NCBI RefSeq assembly: GCF_014287275.1
Contig: NZ_JACONZ010000004.1
Location: 62,001 to 126,000 of the forward strand
Origin: Anaerofilum hominis
Lineage (GTDB): Bacteria; Bacillota; Clostridia; Oscillospirales; Ruminococcaceae
Length of the DNA stretch: 64,000 nt
Direction of reading: 5' to 3'
Made by a program: the position numbers and the translations under genes
Notes under the pieces: generated by a model
What the model was told of the DNA's origin: nothing
The model's input: only the letters and a program-made list of their open reading frames with translations
Database searches by the model: none
In this document: positions 50,446 through 58,427 of the stretch, piece after piece
How positions within the stretch are numbered: position 1 is the stretch's first letter
Layout of the letters: the number at the start of each line of letters is the position of its first letter

Positions 50446-52572
50446 ATGGACCGCTATTTGGCGCACCGCACAGAAGATGGGCGGCAGCAGGAACTGATCG
50501 ATCATTTGCAGGGGACTGCCCGGCTGGCAGCCCTGTTTGCGCAAAAGTTCGGGGCCGAAGAACTGGCCTGGCAGATCGGCATGGCGCATGATATCGGCAA
50601 GTATTCTCATGCATTTCAGGCTCATTTGTGTGAAAACGGCCTTTCCCCGGATCACGCCACCGCCGGCGGTATTGAGATCGGCCAGCTTAACGGCGTACCG
50701 GCTGCCTTTTGCGTTATGGGACATCACGGCGGCCTGCCAGACGGCGGCACTTCGGTCGATGGCCGCGACAGCGGCACCCTGATGGGGCGCAGAAAAAAGA
50801 GACTGGAGGACTATCAGGCTTTCCGGCAGGAGGTAGAGCTGAAAAGGGCGTCCCCCAAATTGCCGACTCTGTTGGGGCAGGGGCGGTTTACAGCTTCTTT
50901 TTGGACGCGGATGCTTTTTTCCTGTCTCGTGGACGCGGATTTTCTGGATACCGAGCGGTTTATGCGGGGGACGCCCGCCGCCCGCGGGCAGGGGGAAAGG
51001 ATAGAAGCGCTCTGCGCAAAGCTGGATGGATTTGTGGCCCATTGGTGGGACCCGGACCGCCCGATCGATCAAAAGCGCTGCAGCATCCTGCGGGAATGCA
51101 TGCAAAAGGGAGAACGCCAGGCGCCGGGACTTTTCTCCCTCACAGTCCCCACAGGGGGCGGAAAAACGGTGAGTTCTCTGGCGTTCGGCTTATACCATGC
51201 CCGGGCGCAGAGGTTGGAGAGGGTCATCTATGTCGCCCCTTATTGCTCTATCATCGAGCAGACGGCAGAAAAATTCCGCGAGATATTGGGCCCGGAAAAT
51301 GTGCTGGAACACCACGCCAATGTGGACCTGAGCGACGACCCGGTCAAAAAACTGGCCGCTGAAAACTGGGATATGCCGGTCGTCGTCACCACCGCCGTTC
51401 AATTTTTTGAATCTCTTTTTGCAAATAAAACTTCCCGCTGCCGCAAGCTGCACAATATCGCCGGCAGCGTGATCATTTTTGACGAGGCGCAGACGCTGCC
51501 CCTGTCCTATCTGGAGCCTTGCCTGCGGGCGATCGCGGAATTGACGGTCAATTATGGCTCCAGCTGTGTGCTGTGTACGGCTACTCAGCCGGCACTGGGA
51601 CCTTTGCTGCGGCAGATCTCCCCATTGCTGCGCTGCCGGGAGATCTGTTCGGGGGGCGATGAACTGTATCAGTTTTTCCGCCGCGTGCGTTTTGTGCGGG
51701 TGGGGCCCCTGACCGATGAGGAATTGGCAAAGAGGCTGAACGCGGAAAAGCAGGCGCTTTGTATCGTTGGGACGAGAAAGCAGGCGCAGGCGGTGTACCA
51801 TCTGCTGCGCGGGGAGGGAAATTTCCATCTTTCCACCCTGATGACGCCCAGCCACAGAAGCGCGGTGCTGGAAGAGATAAGGGCGCGCCTGAAAGATGGC
51901 GCACCCTGCACGGTGGTGGCGACCAGCCTCATCGAGGCGGGGGTGGACGTGGACTTTCCCGCTGTTTACCGCAGTATGGCCGGGCTGGATTCCATGATCC
52001 AGGCGGCGGGGCGGTGCAACCGGGAGGGGAGGCGCGCCCTTGAGCAAAGCCGGGTCTGGCTTTTTGAGCCCGAAGACCGCTATACCGCGCACCTGCCGCA
52101 CAGCATGCTGCGGCCCCTTGCGGCGGCCCGGGGCGTGATGGAGCGCTGGGAACAGATCGATGCGCCGGAAGCGGTAGAGGCGTATTTTGCCGAACTTTAC
52201 CGGCTGAGCGGCCCGGAGCTGGACGCAAAGCAGATCGTGCCGATGCTGGAGAAAAGAGGGGACGGGCTTTATCCTTTCCGCACCGTGGCGGAAAACTTTC
52301 ACCTGATCGACCAGGATACCCGGCAGGTGCTGATCCCTGTCGGGGAAGAGGCGCAGGCGCTGGCGGCAAGGCTGCGGTCCGGCGAGCGCAGCAGGGAACT
52401 GCTGCGCCGGGCGGGACGGCATATGGTGAATGTGTATCCGGACCATTTCAAGGCCCTGTTCTGTTTGGAGTTCCTGGAAGAAAATCTGGCAGTGCTGACG
52501 GATCTGAGCTGGTATGACCGCGATACGGGTTTGAAAATCTCAGCGGACACGGGCGTCGGCATCTTTATCTGA
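50446..52572 (+). CDS. cas3: Cas3, CRISPR nuclease-helicase (type I-C)
   Basis: The 708-residue protein has an N-terminal HD nuclease (MAHDIGKYSHAFQ, about 46-57; VMGHHGGLPDGG, about 90) and a superfamily 2 helicase. The helicase has Walker A PTGGGKTVSSLAFG (about 234), the DEAQ box IIFDEAQTLPLSYL (DExH-type), TATQPALG and the motif VI region GLDSMIQAAGRCNREGRR. Both activities look intact. Cas3 is recruited by Cascade to unwind and degrade target DNA. GAGG precedes ATG 50446. It is somewhat shorter than many Cas3 proteins. A hairpin and 300-base gap separate it from cas5. Confidence 0.97.
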   Translation: MDRYLAHRTEDGRQQELIDHLQGTARLAALFAQKFGAEELAWQIGMAHDIGKYSHAFQAHLCENGLSPDHATAGGIEIGQLNGVPAAFCVMGHHGGLPDGGTSVDGRDSGTLMGRRKKRLEDYQAFRQEVELKRASPKLPTLLGQGRFTASFWTRMLFSCLVDADFLDTERFMRGTPAARGQGERIEALCAKLDGFVAHWWDPDRPIDQKRCSILRECMQKGERQAPGLFSLTVPTGGGKTVSSLAFGLYHARAQRLERVIYVAPYCSIIEQTAEKFREILGPENVLEHHANVDLSDDPVKKLAAENWDMPVVVTTAVQFFESLFANKTSRCRKLHNIAGSVIIFDEAQTLPLSYLEPCLRAIAELTVNYGSSCVLCTATQPALGPLLRQISPLLRCREICSGGDELYQFFRRVRFVRVGPLTDEELAKRLNAEKQALCIVGTRKQAQAVYHLLRGEGNFHLSTLMTPSHRSAVLEEIRARLKDGAPCTVVATSLIEAGVDVDFPAVYRSMAGLDSMIQAAGRCNREGRRALEQSRVWLFEPEDRYTAHLPHSMLRPLAAARGVMERWEQIDAPEAVEAYFAELYRLSGPELDAKQIVPMLEKRGDGLYPFRTVAENFHLIDQDTRQVLIPVGEEAQALAARLRSGERSRELLRRAGRHMVNVYPDHFKALFCLEFLEENLAVLTDLSWYDRDTGLKISADTGVGIFI

Positions 52573-52873
52573 CGCCGGGCCGGGCGGTTTTGTTTTGCAA
52601 AAAGAGGACAGCCCCGCCGGCAGCGGAGCCATGCGGCTGCGCAGAGTGCATAAAAGCGCTGCCGCGGCCGCTGTTTTTTTCCTCTGTGTCCACGGAAAAC
52701 GCTTTTTTAGCGGGCCGGTCTCCCGGCCGGGGGGCAAGCGCCGCCGGACTCTCTCCGGCAGCGCAGCGCTTTCCGGCTTTGGAGGGCGCTGTTTCCAACG
52801 CCGGATAGGGGCGCGTTTTCAGCAGCTCGTCCCCGGTACGCCACAGAAAGAGAAAGCGCATGGGAGGTGAAAG
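52573..52873 (+). other. Gap between cas3 and the Cascade operon
   Basis: About 300 GC-rich bases with no clear gene. A possible terminator (CAGCGG ... CCGCTG followed by seven T, about 52620-52678) suggests cas3 is transcribed separately from cas5-cas2. No strong promoter for cas5 was identified. Confidence 0.4.
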
Positions 52874-52963
52874 ATGGCAGTGAAAGGGGGCGGGCCGGGC
52901 GTTCAGCAGTCCGCCGGCCCTGCGGCAGAGAAGAAAAACAAAAAACGAGGTGAAAAAGTATGA
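52874..52963 (+). CDS. 29-residue micro-ORF coupled to cas5
   Basis: ATG 52874 follows GGGAGGTGAAAG, one of the best ribosome sites in the region. The 29-residue product (MAVKGGGPGVQQSAGPAAEK, then KNKKRGEKV) is Gly/Ala-rich with a basic end. Its TGA stop overlaps the cas5 ATG as ATGA, the same junction used by cas5-cas8 and cas4-cas1 in this operon. It may be a leader peptide for coupled translation, or a real small Cas-associated protein. Too short for database-style recognition. Confidence 0.5.
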   Translation: MAVKGGGPGVQQSAGPAAEKKNKKRGEKV

Positions 52964-53622
52964 GCTATGGCGTCCAGGTGGAAGTATGGGGCCCTTACGC
53001 CCTTTTCAGCCGCCCGGAACTGAAAGCGGAAAGGGTGAGTTACGATGTCATCACACCCTCGGCAGCCAGGGGGCTGATCGAGGCGATTTTCTGGCACCCC
53101 GGGCTCCGATACTGCATAGATGCCATCCATGTGTTGAAGCCGGTCCGGTTCACCAGCATCCGCCGCAATGAGGTCAAAAGCAAGGCGTCCGCAAAGGATG
53201 CTCTTTCGGCGATGCGGGGCGGGGACAAGCCGCTGGGCATTGTGGCGCCGCAGGATATCCTTCAGCGCGCCGCGATGGTACTGACGGATGTGCACTATGT
53301 GCTGGACGCGCATTTTGAGATGACCGAGCGGGCTGCGCCGTCCGACAACCCGGGCAAGTTCAAGGATATTCTGACAAGGCGGCTGGAAAAAGGGCAGTGC
53401 TATCATACGCCGTGTTTCGGCTGCCGGGAATTTCCCGCCAGCTTCCGCGCCTGGCAGGGCGGGCGGATCCCCGTGCCGGAGGGCTGCGAGGGCAGGCGCG
53501 ATCTGGGCCTGATGCTGTATGACATGGACTACTCCAACCCCAGGGACATCCAGCCCCTGTTTTTTCGCGCAGTGATGGAGGAGGGGACGATCCGGGTCGC
53601 GGGTGAGGAGGTGTACCGATGA
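52960..53622 (+). CDS. cas5c: Cas5c (Cas5d/Csd-type), crRNA-processing Cascade subunit
   Basis: The 220-residue protein begins MSYGVQVEVWGPYALFSRPE, with the family's N-terminal RAMP fold. DVITPSAARGLIEAIFWHPG, HPGLRYCIDAIHVL and TSIRRNEV are strongly conserved segments of Cas5c. In type I-C, Cas5c replaces Cas6 and cuts pre-crRNA at the repeat stem, consistent with the absence of cas6 here. Translation begins at ATG 52960 with GAGGTG upstream. The end overlaps cas8c by an ATGA. Confidence 0.95.
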   Translation: MSYGVQVEVWGPYALFSRPELKAERVSYDVITPSAARGLIEAIFWHPGLRYCIDAIHVLKPVRFTSIRRNEVKSKASAKDALSAMRGGDKPLGIVAPQDILQRAAMVLTDVHYVLDAHFEMTERAAPSDNPGKFKDILTRRLEKGQCYHTPCFGCREFPASFRAWQGGRIPVPEGCEGRRDLGLMLYDMDYSNPRDIQPLFFRAVMEEGTIRVAGEEVYR

Positions 53623-55385
53623 TCCTGCAGGCTTTGGAAAATTACTATCAGGTGCTTGCCGCGCGCGGCGAGATCGCCCTGGCGGGCTGGGGGATAGCCG
53701 GGGTATCGTTTGCACTGGCGCTCGCACCGGACGGCGCCCTGCTGGGGGTCCAGCCACTCAAGATCACGTCCCTGGATGGAAAAAAGGAGGTACCGCGCCC
53801 GCTGCGGGTCCCTGAGCAGGTAAAACGGTCCTCCGGCGTGGCGGCCAATTTTCTGTGCGACAACAGTTCTTATCTGCTGGGGGCCGACGAAAAGGGAAAA
53901 CCGGCGCGCACCCTGCAATGCTTTGCGGCGGCGCAGGCCCTCCACCACACCGTTCTCGACGGGGTGGACAGCCCCGCCGCAAGGGCGATCCTGGGTTATT
54001 TCGACAGCTGGGACCCGCAGACGGCGCTGAGCCATCCCGCCGTGGCGCCCCTGGCCGATCAGCTGATGGCAGGGGCAAATCTGATCTTTTCGGTGGACGG
54101 CGTCTGGGCGCAGGAGGACGCCCGCGTCCGCGCAGCCTGGGACGCCTTCAGATCAGGACATGCGGCGGGCAGGGAGATGGTCTGCCTTGTGACGGGCAAA
54201 CGCGCGCCGGCCGCGCGGCTGCACGCTTCCATCAAAAAGGTGCACGGCGCACAGGCCACAGGGGCTTCCCTTGTCTCTTTCAACGCGCCCGCGCTGGAAT
54301 CTTTCGGCAAAGAGCAGGCGGACGACACGGGCCAGGGCTGCAATGCCCCTGTCAGCGAGAGCGCTGCCTTTGCCTACACCACCGCGTTGAATCACCTGCT
54401 GGCGGACCGCGATCATGTCCAGCGGATCGGGGACACCACCGTCGTCTTTTGGGCAAAAGACGGCGAGCCTGCCTATCAGGACGTATTCGGCGCATCTGTT
54501 TTCGGGACGGCGGGCAGCCGGATAACGGAAGAGGATCTGAAGAGCATCTTCAAAAATCTGGCCGGGGGGAATGCAGTGGATTTTGAGGGCATCCCCCTTG
54601 ACCCGGAAAACCATTTTTATGTGTTGGGGCTTGCACCCAACGCGGCGCGTTTGTCGGTGCGCTTTTTTCTTCAGGACGAGTTTGGAAAGCTGCTGAAGCA
54701 TGTGGAGGCGCATTATGAGCGGTTGCAGATCGTAAAGCCCGCGTATGAAAAATTTGAGTCGCTGCCGCTCTGGCGGCTGCTGAATGAAACCGTGAATCAG
54801 AAAGCCTCTAAAAAAGAAGCCTCGCCGCCCATGGCTGCCGCCGTCACCCGGGCGATCCTGACCGGCGGCGATTACCCTGCCTCGCTGTTGGAGGCCGTTT
54901 TGATCCGCATCCGGGCGGAACGGGAGATCACCTACGGCCGGGCGGCGATCCTGAAAGCCTATTTTTTAAAAAATCGCAGCGTTTCGCTGCCGGAGGAGGT
55001 CACACTGGTGAGACTGAACGAAGCGTGCAATTATGTCCCTTATCTGCTGGGACGGCTGTTTTCCGTGTATGAAGCCATCCAGCAGGAGGCAAGCCCCGGC
55101 ATCAATGCCACGATCAAGGACAAGTATTTCAACAGTGCGGCCGCGATGCCCGCCACGGTGTTTCCCGTCCTGATCGGCCTGGCCGACAAGCATCTCAAAA
55201 AGATGGAAAAAGGAAAGCGCATCTATTGGGACCGGGTCCTTACCGGGCTGTGGAGCCGTTTTGAGGAGGATCTTCCGGCGCGGCTTGAGGTCAAGGACCA
55301 GGGAACGTTCTATCTGGGATACTACTATCAGACACAGCAGCGCTATACAAAAAAGGAAAACAGGGAGGACAGAGAAAATGGCTGA
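53619..55385 (+). CDS. cas8c: Cas8c (Csd1), large Cascade subunit
   Basis: The 588-residue protein matches Csd1. It begins MILQALENYYQVLAARGEIA, with the typical IPKRVKRSSG-like segment (PEQVKRSSGVAANFLCDNSS), CLVTGKRAPAARLHASIKKV, LVSFNAPALESFGKEQ, and the C-terminal helical domain YFLKNRSVSLPEEVTLVRLN and AYLLGRLFSVYEAIQ-like helices. Cas8c recognises the PAM and contributes the small-subunit portion by internal translation in some I-C systems. GAGGAGGTG precedes ATG. The last 8 bases overlap cas7. Confidence 0.95.
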   Translation: MILQALENYYQVLAARGEIALAGWGIAGVSFALALAPDGALLGVQPLKITSLDGKKEVPRPLRVPEQVKRSSGVAANFLCDNSSYLLGADEKGKPARTLQCFAAAQALHHTVLDGVDSPAARAILGYFDSWDPQTALSHPAVAPLADQLMAGANLIFSVDGVWAQEDARVRAAWDAFRSGHAAGREMVCLVTGKRAPAARLHASIKKVHGAQATGASLVSFNAPALESFGKEQADDTGQGCNAPVSESAAFAYTTALNHLLADRDHVQRIGDTTVVFWAKDGEPAYQDVFGASVFGTAGSRITEEDLKSIFKNLAGGNAVDFEGIPLDPENHFYVLGLAPNAARLSVRFFLQDEFGKLLKHVEAHYERLQIVKPAYEKFESLPLWRLLNETVNQKASKKEASPPMAAAVTRAILTGGDYPASLLEAVLIRIRAEREITYGRAAILKAYFLKNRSVSLPEEVTLVRLNEACNYVPYLLGRLFSVYEAIQQEASPGINATIKDKYFNSAAAMPATVFPVLIGLADKHLKKMEKGKRIYWDRVLTGLWSRFEEDLPARLEVKDQGTFYLGYYYQTQQRYTKKENREDRENG

Positions 55386-56268
55386 AGCGATCAAAAACAG
55401 ATATGAATTTGTGGTGCTGTTTGATGTGGAAAATGGCAACCCCAACGGGGACCCTGACGCGGGCAATATGCCGCGTCTTGACCCGGAGACCGGCTATGGC
55501 ATCGTCACCGACGTGTGCCTGAAACGCAAAATACGCAACTATGTGGAGACCGTCAAGGAGGGGGAACCGGGATACCGCATCTATATCAAGGACGGTGTGC
55601 CCCTTAACCGCAGCGACGCGGAAGCCTATGCTTATCTGGGCACGGACGACAAAAAGGTAAAAGAAGACAAGAAAAAAGACCCGCAGCTGGATCGCAAGAT
55701 CCGCGATTTTATGTGCTGTAATTTTTATGATATCCGCACTTTTGGCGCGGTGATGACCACCTTTGTCAAAGCCGCCCTCAACTGCGGGCAGGTCAGAGGG
55801 CCGGTGCAGCTGGGTTTTGCCCGCTCGATTGACCCGCTGATCCCGCAGGAGATCACCATCACCCGCGTGGCCATCACCACAGAGGCGGATGCGGAGAAAA
55901 AGGGGACCGAGATGGGCCGCAAATATATCATCCCCTATGGCCTTTACCGGGCAGAGGGCTTTGTCTCGGCCAATCTGGCGCGCAAGACCACCGGCTTTTC
56001 CGAAGAGGACCTGGCGCTTTTGTGGCAGGCCATCATCAATATGTTTGAAAACGATCACTCCGCAGCCCGGGGAAAAATGGCGGTGCGGGAGCTGATCGTC
56101 TTTAAGCATGACAGCGAACTGGGGAACGCGCCGTCCTACCGGCTCTTTGAAACAGTAAAAGTGACGCGCAGAGAAGAGGTGGCGGCTGCGCGCAGTTATC
56201 AGGACTATGAGGTCACCGTGGACACGCAGGCGCTGCCGGAAGGCGTGTGCTGCACCCGAATGATTTGA
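55378..56268 (+). CDS. cas7c: Cas7c (Csd2), Cascade backbone subunit
   Basis: The 296-residue protein begins with the hallmark VVLFDVENGNPNGDPDAGNM and continues GIVTDVCLKRKIRNYVE, RDFMCCNFYDIRTFGAVMTT-like and QVRGPVQLGFARSIDPLIPQ, all conserved in Csd2. Several copies line the crRNA to form the Cascade filament. GGGAGGACAGAG precedes ATG 55378, so the long upstream open frame is not used. It overlaps cas8c and abuts cas4. Confidence 0.96.
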   Translation: MAEAIKNRYEFVVLFDVENGNPNGDPDAGNMPRLDPETGYGIVTDVCLKRKIRNYVETVKEGEPGYRIYIKDGVPLNRSDAEAYAYLGTDDKKVKEDKKKDPQLDRKIRDFMCCNFYDIRTFGAVMTTFVKAALNCGQVRGPVQLGFARSIDPLIPQEITITRVAITTEADAEKKGTEMGRKYIIPYGLYRAEGFVSANLARKTTGFSEEDLALLWQAIINMFENDHSAARGKMAVRELIVFKHDSELGNAPSYRLFETVKVTRREEVAAARSYQDYEVTVDTQALPEGVCCTRMI

Positions 56269-56270
56269 AG

Positions 56271-56927
56271 ATGGATGACAGTGATTTTTTGATGCTCTCC
56301 GAGCTGCAGCATTTTTGCTTTTGCCGGCGGCAGTGGGCGCTGATCCATATTGAGCAGCAGTGGGCGGAAAATCTGCGCACAGTGGACGGACAACTTTTCC
56401 ACCGGCGCGCTCACGATGAACAGCAGACAGAGCGGCGCGGGGACCTGTTGATCACACGGGGGCTGCGGGTCGTCTCTCACCGGCTGGGCGTTGCCGGCAT
56501 CTGCGACGTGGTGGAGTTCCGCCGCGCCGAACCCGGCATCACTCTGTTTGGACAGGAGGGCAGATGGCAGCCCTATCCTGTAGAGTATAAAAAAGGGGAA
56601 CCCAACGCTTTTGGCGCCGACGAACTGCAGCTCTGCGGCCAGGCGCTCTGCCTGGAAGAGATGCTGGCCTGTGAGATACCGGAGGGCAGCCTGTTTTACG
56701 GCGAGACACGGCGCAGAAAGCGGGTGCTCTTTGAGCCTGCGCTGCGGGAAAGGGTGGAGGGCATGCTGGGCGAGATGCGCGCTTTGTACGCGCGGGGGCA
56801 CACGCCGCAGGCAAAACCGTCCCGCTCCTGCAATGCCTGTTCCCTGAAAGAGATCTGTCTGCCCCGGCTGCAGAAAGCGCCCTCCGCATCCCGATATCTG
56901 AAAGCCCATCTGGAGGAAGAGACATGA
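56271..56927 (+). CDS. cas4: Cas4, adaptation exonuclease
   Basis: The 218-residue protein has an N-terminal Cys (HFCFCRRQWALIHIEQQW), the RecB-like nuclease core (GICDVVEFRRAE, PVEYKKGEPN, ADELQLCGQALCLEEML with the QxxxY-like helix), and the C-terminal iron-sulphur Cys trio SCNACSLKEICLP. Cas4 trims prespacers and helps choose PAM orientation. The start is uncertain: ATG 56271 is two bases after the cas7 stop, but GTG 56247 or TTG 56265 would overlap cas7. Its end overlaps cas1 by ATGA. Confidence 0.95.
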   Translation: MDDSDFLMLSELQHFCFCRRQWALIHIEQQWAENLRTVDGQLFHRRAHDEQQTERRGDLLITRGLRVVSHRLGVAGICDVVEFRRAEPGITLFGQEGRWQPYPVEYKKGEPNAFGADELQLCGQALCLEEMLACEIPEGSLFYGETRRRKRVLFEPALRERVEGMLGEMRALYARGHTPQAKPSRSCNACSLKEICLPRLQKAPSASRYLKAHLEEET

Positions 56928-57955
56928 GAAAATTGCTCAATACCCTGTTTGTGCTCTCAGAGGACAGTTATCTGGCGCTGGAGGGAGAAACGGTCATCAT
57001 CCTTGCGGAGGAGCAAAAACGCGGGCAGTTTCCGCTGCACACATTAGAGGGCATCCTCAGCTTTTCTTATAAGGGGGCAAGTCCCGCGTTGATGGGGGCC
57101 TGCGCGGCGCGCGGTGTGGACCTGTGCTTTTTTACGCCGCGCGGCCGCTTTCTGGCGCGCTGTTGTGGGGAAGAGCGCGGCAATGTGCTGCTGCGCCGGA
57201 CACAGTATCGGGCGGCCGACGACGAGAGGCAAAGCTGCATTGCCGCGCGCAGCTTTATTTTTGGCAAGGTGTACAACGGGCGCTGGTGCCTGGAGCGCAC
57301 GGCGCGGGACCACAGTATGCAGGTGGATGCAGGGGCCCTCAAAAGTGCCTCCCGCCAAATGGCGCAGCTGCTGCCTCGCATTTTGGAAACAGAGGACCCC
57401 GGTGAGCTGAGGGGGCTGGAGGGACAGGCCGCCACGGCCTATTTCAGCGTGTTCGATGAGATGATCTTAAACCAAAAAGAGGACTTCTTTTTTGCCGGGC
57501 GCAGCCGGCGGCCGCCCATGGACAACATGAATGCGCTGTTGTCCTTTGCCTACACGCTGCTTGCATCCGACTGCGCGGCGGCGCTGGAGGGCGTCGGCCT
57601 GGATCCTTATGTGGGCTTTTTGCACCGGGACCGTCCCGGCCGGGCGTCGCTTGCCCTCGATCTGATGGAGGAGCTGCGGAGCGCGGCGGCGGATCGCTTT
57701 GCCATCACGCTGGTCAACAACCGGGTAGTAAACGAGACCCATTTTCAAAAGAGAGAAAATGGGGCGGTGCTGCTGAATGACGATGGGCGCCGTGCATTTT
57801 TGACGGCTTGGCAGAACCGCAAAAGAGAGGAGATCACCCACCCCTATCTAAAAGAAAAGATCCCCTGGGGGCTGGTGCCCTATCTGCAGGCATTGCTGCT
57901 GGCACGGTATCTGCGCGGAGACCTGGACGCGTATCCCCCCTTTTTGTGGAAATGA
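56924..57955 (+). CDS. cas1: Cas1 (type I-C), integrase
   Basis: The 343-residue protein starts MRKLLNTLFVLSEDSYLALE, with the I-C-type beta domain (FPLHTLEGILSFSYKGASPA, FFTPRGRFLAR), then the helical catalytic domain. Active-site residues lie in NMNALLSFAYTLLASDC, GFLHRDRPGRASLALDLMEE (His and Asp/Glu) and EITHPYLKEKIPWGLVPYLQ. With Cas2 it integrates new spacers next to the leader. Coupled to cas4 by a four-base overlap. Confidence 0.97.
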   Translation: MRKLLNTLFVLSEDSYLALEGETVIILAEEQKRGQFPLHTLEGILSFSYKGASPALMGACAARGVDLCFFTPRGRFLARCCGEERGNVLLRRTQYRAADDERQSCIAARSFIFGKVYNGRWCLERTARDHSMQVDAGALKSASRQMAQLLPRILETEDPGELRGLEGQAATAYFSVFDEMILNQKEDFFFAGRSRRPPMDNMNALLSFAYTLLASDCAAALEGVGLDPYVGFLHRDRPGRASLALDLMEELRSAAADRFAITLVNNRVVNETHFQKRENGAVLLNDDGRRAFLTAWQNRKREEITHPYLKEKIPWGLVPYLQALLLARYLRGDLDAYPPFLWK

Positions 57956-57966
57956 GGTGAAGCGAT

Positions 57967-58257
57967 GTGCTGGTGCTCATAACCTATGACGTCAACACCG
58001 AAGATGCACAGGGGAAAAGACGGCTGCGCCGGGTGGCGAGAAAATGCGTAGACCACGGGCAGCGTGTGCAGAATTCAGTATTTGAATGCCTGCTCGACGC
58101 TTCACAGTGCAAACTGCTGCAGGCGCAGTTGCTCGAGATCATTGACTGCGAAAAGGACAGCCTGAGGTTCTACTATCTGGGCAACAGTTATGCGGCAAAG
58201 GTGGAGCATTTCGGGGTCCGTCCAGGATATGAGCCGGAGGGCATCTTGATGATCTAG
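57967..58257 (+). CDS. cas2: Cas2, adaptation subunit
   Basis: The 96-residue protein is a compact Cas2: LVLITYDVNTEDAQGKRRLR with the conserved Asp, KCVDHGQRVQNSVFECLLDA and a C-terminal strand region SLRFYYLGNSYAAKVEHFG. It dimerises and bridges two Cas1 dimers. The start is GTG 57967, with GAGGTGAAG upstream (an ATG two bases earlier is out of frame). Its stop codon touches the leader element of array 2, so the operon runs straight into that leader. Confidence 0.96.
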   Translation: MLVLITYDVNTEDAQGKRRLRRVARKCVDHGQRVQNSVFECLLDASQCKLLQAQLLEIIDCEKDSLRFYYLGNSYAAKVEHFGVRPGYEPEGILMI

Positions 58258-58427
58258 TGCGAAAGGGAAGCACTCATGGATTTCCGGGGAGGTTCGCACC
58301 GGAAAAAGCTTTTGTTTGAAAGGTGATGGTAAAAAAAGAGGCTGTTTTTTTATGTGAAATGCTGAATTATCAAAAGATTTAAGGGAATGTGCACAAAAAC
58401 AAGAAAGAAAAAATGTGCATATTCGCA
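58257..58427 (+). promoter_or_regulatory. CRISPR array 2 leader
   Basis: GTGCGAA (58257-58263) and TTCGCAC (58293-58299) form an inverted repeat with a 29-base gap, and GAGGTTCGCACCGGAAAAA stands at 58289-58307, both as in the array 1 leader. An AT-rich stretch with a GTGCA inverted pair near 58400-58420 precedes repeat 1. The element begins at the last base of cas2. Confidence 0.75.
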
